Notes: a model not told the origin generated them from the letters alone. Positions 9,870-23,227 are shown, numbered from the stretch's first letter. The stretch: 61,255 nt of DNA from Cryomorphaceae bacterium (GCA_003331885.1 QOPZ01000003.1:1-61255); one strand, 5' to 3'. Numbers and translations are program-made.

Positions 9870-11063
9870 TTATGACAAAACCTCTTTTATGATTTCGGTT
9901 ACATTGAAAAAACTTGATGCACTAAATATTTTAAGACCAGAATTGTCAATAATATCTTTAGCTTCTTCAGCATTTGTACCTTCAAGCCTAACAATAATTG
10001 GGACTTTAATTTTATCTTTTATGTTTTTATAAGCTTGTACAATTCCATTGGCAACTCTATCACACCTAACAATTCCTCCAAATATATTAACTAGTACAGC
10101 CTTAACTTTTGGATCTTGAAGAATTAAATTAAATGCAACCTCTACTCTATCAGCATCTGCTGTTCCACCAACATCAAGAAAGTTTGCAGGTTCTCCACCT
10201 GATTGCTTAATTAAATCCATTGTAGCCATAGCTAATCCCGCTCCATTTACCATGCAACCTATATTTCCATCCAAATCAACATAATTTAGACCTACTGCTC
10301 TTGCTTGTGTCTCTACAGGGTTTTCTTCAGATTCATCCCTTAAGTCTTTATATTCTTTATGTCTAAATAATGAATTATCATCTAAAACCATTTTTGCATC
10401 AACAGCAATAATTTTATTGTCGGATGTTTTTAATACAGGATTAATTTCTAATAAAGAAGCGTCGCAGTTTACATATGCAAGATATAAGCTTGATATAAAC
10501 TTTATCATGTTTTTATATGCATTACCCTGAAGTCCCAAATTGAAAGCAACCTTTCTAGCTTGGTTTGGCATTAAACCTAATGAGGGATCAACTTCCTCAT
10601 AAAATATTAAATTAGGTGTCTTTTCTGCAACAGACTCAATATCGACACCCCCTTCTGTAGAGTACATAATCATAATCTTTGAAGTAGAGCGATTCAATAA
10701 TAAAGAAATATAAAATTCTTGATTCTCGCTTTCTCCAGGATAATAAACATCTTCTGCAATTAAAATTTTACTAACGAGCTTTCCTTCTTTAGGCGTCTGA
10801 GGTGTTTTTAACATCATACCTAAAATTGATGAAGAATAATCTTTAAGCTCCGTTAAACTCTTAGCAACTTTAACTCCCCCACCTTTACCTCTTCCTCCAG
10901 CATGAATTTGAGCTTTGACAACAAAAAATTCAGTTCCAGTTTCACTTGACAACTTATTTGCTACTTTTTCAACTTTATCAAGATTTGAAACCATATATCC
11001 TTTTTGAATTTGAACATCATTTTTAAAAAGTAATTCTTTGGCTTGAAATTCATGTAGATTCAT
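9870..11063 (-). CDS. sucC: Succinyl-CoA synthetase (ADP-forming) beta subunit
   Basis: MNLHEFQAKELL, KAQIHAGGRGKGGGVKVAKS, GGEPANFLDVGG. Confidence 0.97.
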   Translation of the reverse strand: MNLHEFQAKELLFKNDVQIQKGYMVSNLDKVEKVANKLSSETGTEFFVVKAQIHAGGRGKGGGVKVAKSLTELKDYSSSILGMMLKTPQTPKEGKLVSKILIAEDVYYPGESENQEFYISLLLNRSTSKIMIMYSTEGGVDIESVAEKTPNLIFYEEVDPSLGLMPNQARKVAFNLGLQGNAYKNMIKFISSLYLAYVNCDASLLEINPVLKTSDNKIIAVDAKMVLDDNSLFRHKEYKDLRDESEENPVETQARAVGLNYVDLDGNIGCMVNGAGLAMATMDLIKQSGGEPANFLDVGGTADADRVEVAFNLILQDPKVKAVLVNIFGGIVRCDRVANGIVQAYKNIKDKIKVPIIVRLEGTNAEEAKDIIDNSGLKIFSASSFFNVTEIIKEVLS

Positions 11064-11191
11064 ATATGTAAAATTACTAAAAAGTTAAGGCTAAAGTTTA
11101 TTTTTTGTTCTATTTCTAACTAATAAAAATGATTTTATTATATATAATTCAAATATCTAAAGTTTTTATATCTATTTGTAGTTTTGGCAGC

Positions 11192-12400
11192 ATGAATAAT
11201 TCGATGTTACTAGAAGCTGTAAAAAATTTTGGATCTCCACTATATATTTATGATTCAAATAAAATAAAAAAACAATATGAAAGATTAATATCTTCATTTT
11301 CAGCTGTTAAACAACTTCAAATAAACTATGCAGTTAAAGCATTATCTAATATTTCAATTTTAAAATACATCATCAATTTGGGTTCTGGTATCGATGCAGT
11401 TTCTATTCAAGAAGTTCAATTAGCTTTAAAATGTGGAATAAAACCTACTAAAATTATTTATACACCTAATGGAGTATCTATGGATGAAATGAAAAAAGTT
11501 TCTGAGCTAGGTGTTAAAATTAACATTGACAACCTATCCGTATTGGAGGATTTTGGAAATAAAAATCCTAAGATTCCAATTTGTATTAGAATAAATCCTC
11601 ATATTATGGCTGGAGGAAATTCTAAAATTTCTGTTGGCCACATAGATTCTAAATTTGGCATAAGCATACACCAAATACCTCATCTTTTGAGAATTGTAGA
11701 GAATACAAAAATTACAGTTAACGGAATTCATATGCATACTGGAAGTGACATTCTTGATATTGATGTTTTTTTAAGAGCTGCTGAAATTTTATTTGAAGCT
11801 GCTAAAAACTTTAATCAATTGGATTTTATTGATTTTGGTAGTGGATTTAAAGTACCTTATTTTCCAAACGATAGTGAAACTAACATTGAAGAGCTAGGAG
11901 AAAAACTTTCCGAAAGATTTAATGAGTTTTGTAAAAACTATGGAAAGGATCTAACTCTTATGTTTGAGCCTGGAAAGTTTTTAGTTAGTGAAGCTGGAAA
12001 GTTTTTATGTAAGGTTAATTCTATAAAACAAACAACTTCTACAGTTTTCGCTCAAGTTGACTCAGGTTTTAATCATTTTTTAAGACCAATGATGTACGGA
12101 GCTAATCATCATATAGAAAACATCTCTAATCCAAATGATATAGAGAGATACTATTCAATCGTTGGCTATATATGTGAAACCGATACATTTGCATCAAATA
12201 GAAAAATTTCTACAATTAACAATGGTGATATCTTATGTTTTAATAATGCTGGAGCATATTGTCATACCATGTCTAGTAATTACAACTCAAGATATAGGCC
12301 CGCAGAAGCCTTATATATAAACGATGAAATAAGACTAATAAGAAAGAGAGAAGTTTTTAAGGATTTAATAAAAAATCAAATTGATATTTTCAATCAATAA
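11192..12400 (+). CDS. lysA: Diaminopimelate decarboxylase
   Basis: PLYIYDSNKIKKQYERL, INYAVKALSN (PLP Lys), HMHTGSDI, EPGKFLV; start refined from 11129 to MNNSMLLEAVKNFG. Confidence 0.9.
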   Translation: MNNSMLLEAVKNFGSPLYIYDSNKIKKQYERLISSFSAVKQLQINYAVKALSNISILKYIINLGSGIDAVSIQEVQLALKCGIKPTKIIYTPNGVSMDEMKKVSELGVKINIDNLSVLEDFGNKNPKIPICIRINPHIMAGGNSKISVGHIDSKFGISIHQIPHLLRIVENTKITVNGIHMHTGSDILDIDVFLRAAEILFEAAKNFNQLDFIDFGSGFKVPYFPNDSETNIEELGEKLSERFNEFCKNYGKDLTLMFEPGKFLVSEAGKFLCKVNSIKQTTSTVFAQVDSGFNHFLRPMMYGANHHIENISNPNDIERYYSIVGYICETDTFASNRKISTINNGDILCFNNAGAYCHTMSSNYNSRYRPAEALYINDEIRLIRKREVFKDLIKNQIDIFNQ

Positions 12401-13568
12401 CACCAGAACATATTAACTCCATGTTTTGGTATAAAGCAATAAACTGACCCCTAGTAATTGATTTTTGTGGCTTTTTAAATTTAAAATAATAGAAATTATC
12501 TTTTTTTATAACTGATACATCCTGCAAGCCTTGTCTATATCTAATTCTTGCTTTTAATTCTTTTTTATTCATTACTTGTTTTTCAGTTGATAGAAAATGA
12601 ATTTCTTTTAATGAAACTCTTAAAACACTTCTAAATAGACCAGGATGATTAGAGCCTTCACCTACATAAATAATATTTTTTTTAACATCATTATTAATAA
12701 CATACAATGGTTTTTCCATACCTCCGATTGAAAGGCCTTTTCTTTGACCAATGGTGTAAAAATGTGCGCCATTATGTAAACCAATTATTTTTCCTTCTTT
12801 AGGATCATAACAATAAGGTTTAGATAAAATTTCAATATCATTTAACTCTGAGTTTTTTACAAATTCTTTATGATTTTTATCAATTAAAACAACATCCCCT
12901 TTTTTAGGCCTTAATTTCTGTTGTAAAAAATCAGGAAGCTTCACTTTTCCAATAAAACATAAGCCTTGAGAGTCTTTTTTTTCAGCTGTTATCAAATTGT
13001 TATCCTTTGCAATTTTTCTAACATGTTTTTTTGTTAAACTACCAATTGGAAAAATTGTTTTACTCAACTGATATTGATTTAATTGGCATAAAAAATAAGA
13101 TTGATCTTTTGAATTATCTTTTCCAGAAATTAAGTGAAAAATTGATTTTCCTTTATAATTAGATTCCTTTGTTTGAGCATAATGGCCTGTTGCAATAAAA
13201 TCTGCACCTAATTTAAGAGCTAATTTTAAAAATAAATCAAATTTAATTTCTCTATTACACAAAATATCAGGATTGGGAGTATTACCTTTTTTATATTCAT
13301 TAAACATGTAATCAACAATCTTATTCTTATAGTCGTCACTTAGATCAATTACTTGAAATGGAATGGACAATTTTTCACAGACTAACATAGCGTCATAACT
13401 ATCTTCAAGCCAAGGACAGTCTTTGGAAATTGTAACAGATGAATCATGCCAGTTTTTCATAAATATCCCTACGACATCATAACCTTCTTGTTTTAAAATA
13501 TATGCTGCAACACTCGAGTCAACACCACCAGACATAGCCACAACTACTCTTGTTTTTGACTTTGACAT
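12390..13568 (-). CDS. mnmA: tRNA-specific 2-thiouridylase
   Basis: [46 protein letters not shown]. Confidence 0.97.
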   Translation of the reverse strand: MSKSKTRVVVAMSGGVDSSVAAYILKQEGYDVVGIFMKNWHDSSVTISKDCPWLEDSYDAMLVCEKLSIPFQVIDLSDDYKNKIVDYMFNEYKKGNTPNPDILCNREIKFDLFLKLALKLGADFIATGHYAQTKESNYKGKSIFHLISGKDNSKDQSYFLCQLNQYQLSKTIFPIGSLTKKHVRKIAKDNNLITAEKKDSQGLCFIGKVKLPDFLQQKLRPKKGDVVLIDKNHKEFVKNSELNDIEILSKPYCYDPKEGKIIGLHNGAHFYTIGQRKGLSIGGMEKPLYVINNDVKKNIIYVGEGSNHPGLFRSVLRVSLKEIHFLSTEKQVMNKKELKARIRYRQGLQDVSVIKKDNFYYFKFKKPQKSITRGQFIALYQNMELICSGVID

Positions 13569-13575
13569 AATAAAT

Positions 13576-15375
13576 CTATTTATTTCTTTGTTTCTGTTGT
13601 TTTTGAGCTTGTTCGGCAGCCTCTTGAAGTTTTCTTAATCTTCTTTGAAACCTTCCTTCTGTTTTTGGTTTCTTTTTATTTTCCTCAATTTCAAGTAGAA
13701 TTTTCTTTTCATCTAGAATTACATTTTTAACTGTTAACATAATAATGATTGTAAGAATATTTGATATTGTGTAGTATAGTGATAACCCGCTTGCAAAATT
13801 ATTAAAGAAAATTAATAAGGAAAAGGGTATGATATACATTATATATTTCATGTTAGGCATCCCAGGTTGGGTTGGTTGCATTTGTTGTGAGCCGGACATA
13901 GAGGTATAAAAAAACATTGTTACACCAGCTAAAATTGGAAAAAGACTTATATGGTCACCATATAATGGTATATAAAATGGTAACTCAGCAATAACATCAA
14001 AAGTGCTTAAATCCTCAGCCCATAGAAAAGATTCACCTCTTAATGCAAAAGCAACAGGAAAAAAACAGAATAATGCATAGAATACAGGTAATTGAATAAA
14101 AGCAGGCAAACAACCTTGCAAAGGATTTGCACCAGCTTGATTATATATTTTCATTGTTTCTTGCTGTCTCTTCATGGGATCATCTTTGTATTTTTCCGTT
14201 GCAGCAGCAATTTCGGGCTTTAATATTTTCATTTTTGCCTGAGATAAATACATCTTGTACTGTACTGGAGACATTACTAACCTTGTTAATATTACCATAA
14301 TTATAATTGCTATTCCAGCTGAAAAATGATTACTTAAAAAATTATAGAGTGGGAAAAAAATACTTTTATTAATCCATCCAAAAATACCCCATCCAAACCA
14401 TATTGAATCAGAAATCTTATAATCATAATCCTTAATTATATAATAATCATTTGGACCTATGTACCATTCAAAATTTTCATCAATTTCACCACCCTGATTA
14501 TAATTAATAGGGATTTTAGATTTAAATCTCTTTAAAAACTTTCTATCATTACTGTCAGACTCTAAATTTAAAGATGTAAACTCTATATCATCTTTAACAT
14601 TATTAAAAATTAAAATAGAATTGAAAAAATGTTGACCATATGATATCCATTTTGCAGAATCAACATCATCATCTTCACTGTAAGCACTTAAATCTTTGAC
14701 ATCTTGGTCTTTGTCCTGGTAGTTTAGGTATGTGTATCTATTTTCATAATCCTGGCTTTTTGAATTTCTAAATGAATCAAAATTCCAGTTTAAATCAATT
14801 TTAGAATTTCTTCCAATTAAATTATTAAAACCAATTGTTTTTACTTTTAATTTAAGTAAATAGCCATTTTTAGGTAAAAAATAATTAAAAATCATTTTTT
14901 CACCTGAATCATTAACATATCTTAAATTTATTTCTTTACCTAGATTAGTTTCATTTTCTGTGTAATCAAAAAATAAATTATTAGAATTAAAAGGCTGATT
15001 ACTTAAAGTGTTAAACTCAAAAGAAAAAACCTGATTATTATCAATTATTTTTAAATCATTTTCCTCTTGATTTTTATAGTTCTTTAAAACACCTTCATTA
15101 ATTTGTGCACCTTTTGTAGATATTATAAATTTTACATCATTATTTTCAAGAACTATTAATTGATTTTCTTTGATAGAGTTATCTGTAATTAAATTAGAAT
15201 TAAAATTTTCAGTTGATTCATAATCATTCTGATTATCAATATTTTCTTGGATAACATCATTTGTAATTTTATTTTCTTCATCAAAATCTGGTTGAAACAT
15301 AAACATCCATAGAAAAGCACCTATTAGAAATAAAAAACCAATAATTTGCGATGAATCTAATTTGTTTTGTTCCAT
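13576..15375 (-). CDS. yidC: Membrane protein insertase YidC
   Basis: N-terminal TM, periplasmic domain, AIIIMVILTRLVMSPVQYKMYLSQAKMKILKPEI. Confidence 0.95.
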   Translation of the reverse strand: MEQNKLDSSQIIGFLFLIGAFLWMFMFQPDFDEENKITNDVIQENIDNQNDYESTENFNSNLITDNSIKENQLIVLENNDVKFIISTKGAQINEGVLKNYKNQEENDLKIIDNNQVFSFEFNTLSNQPFNSNNLFFDYTENETNLGKEINLRYVNDSGEKMIFNYFLPKNGYLLKLKVKTIGFNNLIGRNSKIDLNWNFDSFRNSKSQDYENRYTYLNYQDKDQDVKDLSAYSEDDDVDSAKWISYGQHFFNSILIFNNVKDDIEFTSLNLESDSNDRKFLKRFKSKIPINYNQGGEIDENFEWYIGPNDYYIIKDYDYKISDSIWFGWGIFGWINKSIFFPLYNFLSNHFSAGIAIIIMVILTRLVMSPVQYKMYLSQAKMKILKPEIAAATEKYKDDPMKRQQETMKIYNQAGANPLQGCLPAFIQLPVFYALFCFFPVAFALRGESFLWAEDLSTFDVIAELPFYIPLYGDHISLFPILAGVTMFFYTSMSGSQQMQPTQPGMPNMKYIMYIIPFSLLIFFNNFASGLSLYYTISNILTIIIMLTVKNVILDEKKILLEIEENKKKPKTEGRFQRRLRKLQEAAEQAQKQQKQRNK

Positions 15376-15380
15376 TTCTT

Positions 15381-16997
15381 TTATTGATTATTTTTTTTAA
15401 TACACGCTGAAACAAATGACACAAAAATAGGATGAGGATTCTTAACAGTACTTTGATACTCAGGATGGAACTGAACTCCGATAAACCAACTATGGCTAGG
15501 AATTTCTACAATTTCAACCAGGCCAGTCTTAGGATTTGTTCCAGAACTTATCATTCCTAACTTATTTAGTTTTTCATTGTATTTAAAATTTAATTCATAT
15601 CTGTGTCTGTGTCTTTCTGAAACTAAATCTTTTTTGTAAATACTATATGCTAATGAATTCTTTTTTAATTTACATTTCCAAGAACCCAATCTCATTGTTC
15701 CTCCTTTTTCTTCTACATTCAATTGATCATTCATTAAACTTATGACTGGATTTTTAGTTGATTTACTCATTTCAGTTGAATTAGCATCTTTTAAACCAAG
15801 AACATTTCTCGCGAATTCAATAACAGCCATTTGCATTCCAAGGCATATACCTAAAAATGGTAAATTATTTTCTCGTGCATATTTTATTGATAGAATTTTA
15901 CCTTCGATACCTCTCTCTCCAAAACCAGGAGCAACTAAAATACCATCTACTTTTGATAAAATATTATTTATAGTCTTATCATTAACTTCTTCAGAATGAA
16001 TAGGCACTACATTAACTTTTGCCTCATTAACAGCACCAGCATGAACAAAAGATTCTAAAATGGATTTATAAGAGTCTTGTAATTCAACATATTTTCCAAT
16101 AAGACCTATATTGATTGTGGTTTTTGGATTGTTAAGTTTATCAACAAAATTTTTCCAGTCATTTAAGTCTGATTTCTTTTTGTTTTTAATATTTAATTTA
16201 TTTAAAACAACCTTGTCTAGTTTTTCAGCCTGCATTAAAAGGGGAACCTCATAAATTGTCTTCGCATCAATGGATTCGATAACTGAATTTTTATCCACAT
16301 TACAAAAAAGAGCAATTTTTGATCTAAGATCATCACTTATACTTTTCTCAGTTCTACATACAATAATATCAGCATTGACACCACTTTCCATTAATTTTTT
16401 AACAGAGTGTTGAGTAGGTTTAGTTTTTAATTCACCGGCTGCGGACAAGTAAGGCAAAAGAGTTAAATGAATTACTAAACTATTATTTTCACCAATATCC
16501 CACCTAAATTGCCGAACAGCTTCAATAAATGGATAAGACTCAATATCTCCAACTGTACCCCCAAGTTCAGTAATTATAATATCATAACTATCTTCAGATT
16601 GAATAAGTTGTATTCTTCTTTTTATCTCATTAGTAATATGAGGAATTACCTGAACAGTTTTACCTAAAAAATCACCTTTTCTTTCTTTATTTATGATTGT
16701 TTGATATATTTTACCAGTAGTAGTATTATTTGTTTTTGTTGTTTTAATACTTAAAAATCTTTCATAATGCCCAAGGTCTAAATCTGTTTCAGTACCATCT
16801 TTAGTAACATAACATTCACCATGCTCGTAAGGATTTAATGTTCCAGGGTCAATATTTATATATGGATCAAATTTTTGTATTGTTACTTTAAAGCCTTTAG
16901 ATTGAAGAAGTTTTGCTAGAGAAGCTGAGATAATTCCCTTTCCTAGTGAAGAGCTAACTCCACCGGTAACAAATATATATTTAGGAGTTTTATTCAA
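15381..16997 (-). CDS. pyrG: CTP synthase
   Basis: KYIFVTGGVSSSLGKGIISASLAKLLQSKGF, GICLGMQ, C-terminal GATase. Confidence 0.98.
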   Translation of the reverse strand: MNKTPKYIFVTGGVSSSLGKGIISASLAKLLQSKGFKVTIQKFDPYINIDPGTLNPYEHGECYVTKDGTETDLDLGHYERFLSIKTTKTNNTTTGKIYQTIINKERKGDFLGKTVQVIPHITNEIKRRIQLIQSEDSYDIIITELGGTVGDIESYPFIEAVRQFRWDIGENNSLVIHLTLLPYLSAAGELKTKPTQHSVKKLMESGVNADIIVCRTEKSISDDLRSKIALFCNVDKNSVIESIDAKTIYEVPLLMQAEKLDKVVLNKLNIKNKKKSDLNDWKNFVDKLNNPKTTINIGLIGKYVELQDSYKSILESFVHAGAVNEAKVNVVPIHSEEVNDKTINNILSKVDGILVAPGFGERGIEGKILSIKYARENNLPFLGICLGMQMAVIEFARNVLGLKDANSTEMSKSTKNPVISLMNDQLNVEEKGGTMRLGSWKCKLKKNSLAYSIYKKDLVSERHRHRYELNFKYNEKLNKLGMISSGTNPKTGLVEIVEIPSHSWFIGVQFHPEYQSTVKNPHPIFVSFVSACIKKNNQ

Positions 16998-17044
16998 ATT
17001 AAATCAATTCCGTTTTCAAAAGTACAAAACTATTCATAGCAATA

Positions 17045-18451
17045 TTAATTTTGATGATCAATTATATCAAGATCTTCATGTCTAAGTATAAAAAATGAGG
17101 TATTTTGAAAACCAAATTTATCATTGTATTCATAATTAAATTTATTTTGCATTAATTTTGTTTCTCCAACATATAGTGAATTTTTTAAAGATTTTGAAAT
17201 AGCTATTCTTAATAATAAATCCTTTATAACATCATATGACTTTATTGATATTCTATCTGGATACTTTCCAAACTTTAATAAAAATTTATTTTGAAATTCA
17301 GTAAATTCATCACTTGAATTAGGTTTTGAGTTTGAGGGGTACATAAAACTTAAATTTCCTAGCTTCTCATAACTTATATTAGAATTTTCATAATTCTCAT
17401 TAGACACAGTTGAAAATAATCTTATTTTTCTTTCATTATTAATTTGTGAATTCAACAAGGACGTAACACTGGATATTAAATTAGATTTTTTGGTCTCTAA
17501 AAAAACCCAGTTTTCTTTATTTGATCCCAATAATGAATCCGTAATCTTAGGATCAACAGAATTGTTAATTTCATTAAGATCTATTATTTCTGCTAAGGGA
17601 AATCTTTTTAATAATTTATTTTTAGATTTTTTGCTCAGTGAATCTGAAATAATCATTGCACATTGATCTTCATTCTTTAATATTAGTTCATCAATTATTT
17701 TAAACATTCTTTCTCTCTTTAAAGAATCATTGGCTACAGGTATTATTGTATTTGAATTTAATGTGATATCATCATAAACTAAGGGTGATACTGAGTTAGT
17801 TTTAAAATTTGTATTAAAAAAAGCATTATAATTTCTATTGATTAGTGGCCCGACTATTAAGTCATATTTATTAAAATCATTACTGTTTTTTAAATTTTTT
17901 ATTTGATCTATTTTATTATCAGTATCATAAACATCTATTTCAACAGAAATATTTTTTTTATCTAATTCATCAGCAGCAAATAATATTCCATTATAAAAAT
18001 TAATAGAAATGGTAGTTAAGTTTTGTTCTTTTAAATATGCGTTTACTTGTTCAGTAGAATCTATTATAATTGATTCAATTTTAAAAGGTGCCATGTAGGC
18101 TATTCTAATAAAGTTCTTTTTAATTTTAATTTCATTAATTTTTGATACAGAATCAATTTCAGTTTCTTTAACAATTTCTTTAGAGAAACTTATAGAAGAT
18201 AGTTTTTTAACTAGTGGGACTATTATTATCTCTTTCTTTCTTAGTTTATTGTTTTTAAGCTCAGGGTTGTATTTTATTATGTCAGCTATTTCAATATCAA
18301 ACTTTTTAGAAATACTGTATAAAGTTTCTTTTTTTTGAACTTGATAATTTATTAATGAATCAAATTTGACTTTATCTATATTATCCTGCGAGTTACAGAA
18401 AAAAGAAATTAAAATTAGAATTTTAAATAAAAAAATATTTTTCATTCCCAT
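17045..18451 (-). CDS. LysM domain protein with type-I periplasmic-binding-like domain
   Basis: [30 protein letters not shown] LysM; downstream [10 protein letters not shown]...[12 protein letters not shown]. Confidence 0.75.
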   Translation of the reverse strand: MGMKNIFLFKILILISFFCNSQDNIDKVKFDSLINYQVQKKETLYSISKKFDIEIADIIKYNPELKNNKLRKKEIIIVPLVKKLSSISFSKEIVKETEIDSVSKINEIKIKKNFIRIAYMAPFKIESIIIDSTEQVNAYLKEQNLTTISINFYNGILFAADELDKKNISVEIDVYDTDNKIDQIKNLKNSNDFNKYDLIVGPLINRNYNAFFNTNFKTNSVSPLVYDDITLNSNTIIPVANDSLKRERMFKIIDELILKNEDQCAMIISDSLSKKSKNKLLKRFPLAEIIDLNEINNSVDPKITDSLLGSNKENWVFLETKKSNLISSVTSLLNSQINNERKIRLFSTVSNENYENSNISYEKLGNLSFMYPSNSKPNSSDEFTEFQNKFLLKFGKYPDRISIKSYDVIKDLLLRIAISKSLKNSLYVGETKLMQNKFNYEYNDKFGFQNTSFFILRHEDLDIIDHQN

Positions 18452-20007
18452 TCGATTGTTGATGGTGGTTTTGAACTAATGTCATAAACTACTCTGTTTA
18501 TACCCTTAACATTATTAATAATTTTATTAGAGACATTTTGAAGAAACTTATATGGAATATCGACCCAATCTGCAGTCATTCCATCTGTAGATGTAACGGC
18601 TCTTAAAACGACACAATTTTCATAAGTTCTTTCATCACCCATGACACCAACAGATTTAACAGGGAGCAATATAACACCAGCTTGCCAAATACTATCATAT
18701 AATCCCTCTTGTTTTAGAGCTTCTATATATATATAATCTGCTTCTTGTAACATTTCAACTTTTTTAGCATTTACCTCACCAAGAATTCTAATTCCAAGAC
18801 CTGGTCCAGGAAAAGGGTGCCTTTTTAGTATTTTTTGCTTTATTTTTAATTCTTTACCAACTTTTCTTACCTCATCTTTAAATAGCATATTTAATGGTTC
18901 AATTACAGAAAGATTCATAAAATCAGGCAGACCTCCTACGTTGTGATGTGATTTAATTGTTGCAGATGGACCCTTGACAGAAATTGATTCAATAACATCT
19001 GGATAAATAGTTCCTTGAGCTAACCACTTTACATTTTCAATTTTCTTTGACTCTTCATCAAAAACATCTATAAAAACTTTTCCAATACATTTTCTTTTTT
19101 CTTCAGGATCAATAATTCCATTTAATTCTTTATAAAATTTTTCTTTAGCATCGATTCCGATCACATTTAAACCCATACCTTGGTATTGTTTTAGAACAGA
19201 TTGAAACTCATTTTTTCTTAAAAGACCATTATCAATAAAAATACACGTTAGTTGATCGCCAATAGCTTTATTTAATAAAACTGCAGCTACAGATGAATCT
19301 ACACCACCTGATAAACCTAAAATTACATTATCCTTTTTGACTTTAATCCTAATATTTTCAATTGCAGAATCTATAAATGAATTAGGTGTCCATGATGCTT
19401 TAATTTTTGCAATTTTCTTTAAAAAATTTTCTAAAATTAACTTTCCATCTTTTGTGTGATAAACCTCTGGGTGAAATTGAATGCCATAAGTTTTTTCATT
19501 ATTAAATTTAAATGCAGCATTCTTAACATCGTTAGTACTACCAATTCTAATAGAGTCTTTGGGTAATTCAACTATAGTATCAGCATGACTCATCCAAACC
19601 TGAGATCCATCAACAACAGAATCAAATAAAATTGATCCTTCTAAAATTGAAATTAGATTTGCTCTTCCATATTCTCTTGAATTAGATAGATCAACACTTC
19701 CTCCATAATTGTGAGCTAAATATTGAGCACCATAACATATACCCAACATAGGAATTTTTGCTTTAATATTTTTTAAATCAATTTTTAAAGAATCATTAGC
19801 TCTAACAGAAAATGGTGAGCCAGACAATATAATTGCGGAATAATTTTCAATTTTATATTTAGAGCTGTTATAAGGAAAAATTTCACAAAAGATATTAATC
19901 TCTCTTACTCTTCTAGCAATTAATTGAGTGTATTGAGATCCAAAATCTAGAATTATTACTTTGTTTGGCATTTTCAAAAATACATCAATAAAATTAAATT
20001 TCTGCAA
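18442..20007 (-). CDS. guaA: GMP synthase (glutamine-hydrolysing)
   Basis: [52 protein letters not shown]. Confidence 0.98.
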   Translation of the reverse strand: MQKFNFIDVFLKMPNKVIILDFGSQYTQLIARRVREINIFCEIFPYNSSKYKIENYSAIILSGSPFSVRANDSLKIDLKNIKAKIPMLGICYGAQYLAHNYGGSVDLSNSREYGRANLISILEGSILFDSVVDGSQVWMSHADTIVELPKDSIRIGSTNDVKNAAFKFNNEKTYGIQFHPEVYHTKDGKLILENFLKKIAKIKASWTPNSFIDSAIENIRIKVKKDNVILGLSGGVDSSVAAVLLNKAIGDQLTCIFIDNGLLRKNEFQSVLKQYQGMGLNVIGIDAKEKFYKELNGIIDPEEKRKCIGKVFIDVFDEESKKIENVKWLAQGTIYPDVIESISVKGPSATIKSHHNVGGLPDFMNLSVIEPLNMLFKDEVRKVGKELKIKQKILKRHPFPGPGLGIRILGEVNAKKVEMLQEADYIYIEALKQEGLYDSIWQAGVILLPVKSVGVMGDERTYENCVVLRAVTSTDGMTADWVDIPYKFLQNVSNKIINNVKGINRVVYDISSKPPSTIEWE

Positions 20008-21595
20008 TAATTAAATCATTATCAAAAGGTGATATTGATTCATAAATACTATTTATTAAATCATTGCCTTTATAAGAATAAAATTCACTGAAATTTATTT
20101 TTCTCTCTTGAAAAATATTTTCTGGGTAAATTTTATCATAAATTTTTTCGAGTGATTTTATTGTAGTTTTTATATTTCTTTTTTGAAACTTCACAATTTT
20201 TTTCTCTAACGATTCAAGTATAGCAATTTGTTTAGCTTCGCTAGATTTGACAGAACTATTTAAATTTAAATCGATTTTATTTACACTTTCAATTATGTTT
20301 TTATATAAATTTTTTAATTTATTTTTTTCATTGTTTAAACTTATATTCATTTCAATGTTCTGTTCTACAATTTTTTTAACAAAATTATCTTTTGATTGAA
20401 AAAAATCATTTATGTCCATTTTATATCTTTTCATCAATTCAAAATCTCTTTTGTTTAGCATAATTATTGAGTTTCTTAGTGATAATATTGGGAAAGAAAT
20501 ATTATGATAATCAAATAAACTTTTTAGTTGTAGCCAATATGAAATTTCAGCATTGCCTCCAACATAGGATAAATTAGGCAGTATAAATTCTTGATATAAT
20601 GGTCTAAATAGAACATTTGGTGAAAATTGGTTAGAACTATCTTTAATTTTTGAAATAATTTGATCTTTATCAAAAAATACTTTTTTGCCAACTAAAGTAT
20701 AACTGTCATCTGAAAAATCTAATCTGTATCTAATATTATTTTCAATATAAAATAAATTTAATTTCCTTGGATTGACCTGTAATTTTATATCATTAGCATA
20801 TAAATCAATTAATTTTTTATTTGTTTTATTAACCAAATCATAAGTTGAAAAGTTTATAATTTCATCAGTAAATAACTCATTAAATGAAGTTTTAAATTGT
20901 TTGTCATCAGCATCAACTACTACAAGACCATAGTCTTTAAAAAGAGTATGAACAATATTCCTTGTTGATTCTGCCAAGGTTATATTTTTTCCATAAGATG
21001 CTTTAAATAATTCGCATATTTCATTTTTGAATGGCTTACTTTTAAAGTTTTTATCAAGATCTTCAATAACCTTACTTAAATCTGATGGCTTTATTTTACC
21101 TGTACAATAATCTTTAGATTTAGAACTGATTTGATATTTGTAATTATAGGTTTGAAATGATCTAATTTCTTCAAAATCATGATCTTCACTAGCCATCCAA
21201 AAGACTGGAACAAAATTACTTTTTGGATAAAATTTATTTAACTCATCGCTAATTTTAATAGTTTGTAAAATTTTATAAATAAAATAAAGTGGGCCAGTAT
21301 TTAAACATAGTTGATGACCAGTTGTAACTGTATATGTATTATTTTTTCTTAATTTTTTTATAGAATTTGCAACCAAACTCATATCAGAAAAATTTTTGTA
21401 TTGATTGCTTAGCACATTAAATAATAAATCTCTTTGTTTCTTTGAAAAAGATGATCTTTTTTTAATTAGTTTTTTATAACTATCAATTTCATTCTTATGA
21501 GAATAAAAACCATTTAGTTTTTTTGATCGTAGAAAATCCCGGACAATTTTTGAAGTAAATGGGGTGTCAGTAATATCTATTTTCTTTTTTATCAC
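19994..21595 (-). CDS. bshC: Bacillithiol biosynthesis cysteine-adding enzyme BshC
   Basis: [40 protein letters not shown]. Confidence 0.92.
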   Translation of the reverse strand: MIKKKIDITDTPFTSKIVRDFLRSKKLNGFYSHKNEIDSYKKLIKKRSSFSKKQRDLLFNVLSNQYKNFSDMSLVANSIKKLRKNNTYTVTTGHQLCLNTGPLYFIYKILQTIKISDELNKFYPKSNFVPVFWMASEDHDFEEIRSFQTYNYKYQISSKSKDYCTGKIKPSDLSKVIEDLDKNFKSKPFKNEICELFKASYGKNITLAESTRNIVHTLFKDYGLVVVDADDKQFKTSFNELFTDEIINFSTYDLVNKTNKKLIDLYANDIKLQVNPRKLNLFYIENNIRYRLDFSDDSYTLVGKKVFFDKDQIISKIKDSSNQFSPNVLFRPLYQEFILPNLSYVGGNAEISYWLQLKSLFDYHNISFPILSLRNSIIMLNKRDFELMKRYKMDINDFFQSKDNFVKKIVEQNIEMNISLNNEKNKLKNLYKNIIESVNKIDLNLNSSVKSSEAKQIAILESLEKKIVKFQKRNIKTTIKSLEKIYDKIYPENIFQERKINFSEFYSYKGNDLINSIYESISPFDNDLIIAEI

Positions 21596-21625
21596 TGTGA
21601 TAATTTTTTAAAATATTTCTTGTTT

Positions 21626-22827
<1,202 letters not shown>

Positions 22828-22888
22828 ACACGAAAGTTAGCTATAAAATTTAAAATATGTAAAGTTGGAACTTTAGTAATGTGGTAAT

Positions 22889-23041
22889 TTACTTTTTAGA
22901 CAACCAATCGTTAACTAGATCAGATGGTAAAATTTTTTCTTGAAATATGTAAGCTCCTGATTTTGGACTTTTTACCATTTTAATTGCTTTACTAAGCTTT
23001 TTAGAAGATGTCTGAAGTGTTGCTACGGTCTTTTTCGCCAT
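22889..23041 (-). CDS. DUF4295-family small protein (50 aa), absent from supplied ORF track
   Basis: Translates to MAKKTVATLQTSSKKLSKAIKMVKSPKSGAYIFQEKILPSDLVNDWLSKK; position next to rpmG and ftsY typical in Bacteroidota. Confidence 0.88.
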   Translation of the reverse strand: MAKKTVATLQTSSKKLSKAIKMVKSPKSGAYIFQEKILPSDLVNDWLSKK

Positions 23042-23224
23042 TTACTTAATTTCTTTATGGATTGTATATTTCTTTAATATTGGATTAAATTTCTTGAGTT
23101 CTAACCTATCAGGTGAATTTTTCTTGTTTTTAGTGGAAATATATCGAGAAGTTCCTGGTTTTCCAGAATCTTTATGCTCTGTACACTCTAAAATAACTTG
23201 AACTCTATTCCCTTTTTTTGCCAT
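23042..23224 (-). CDS. rpmG: 50S ribosomal protein L33
   Basis: [46 protein letters not shown]. Confidence 0.97.
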   Translation of the reverse strand: MAKKGNRVQVILECTEHKDSGKPGTSRYISTKNKKNSPDRLELKKFNPILKKYTIHKEIK

Positions 23225-23227
23225 CTC

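Noticed and set aside
9829-10032. 67-aa plus-strand ORF starting in the hsp20 upstream motif
   Set aside because: Overlaps the sucC 3' end antisense; no recognisable domain.
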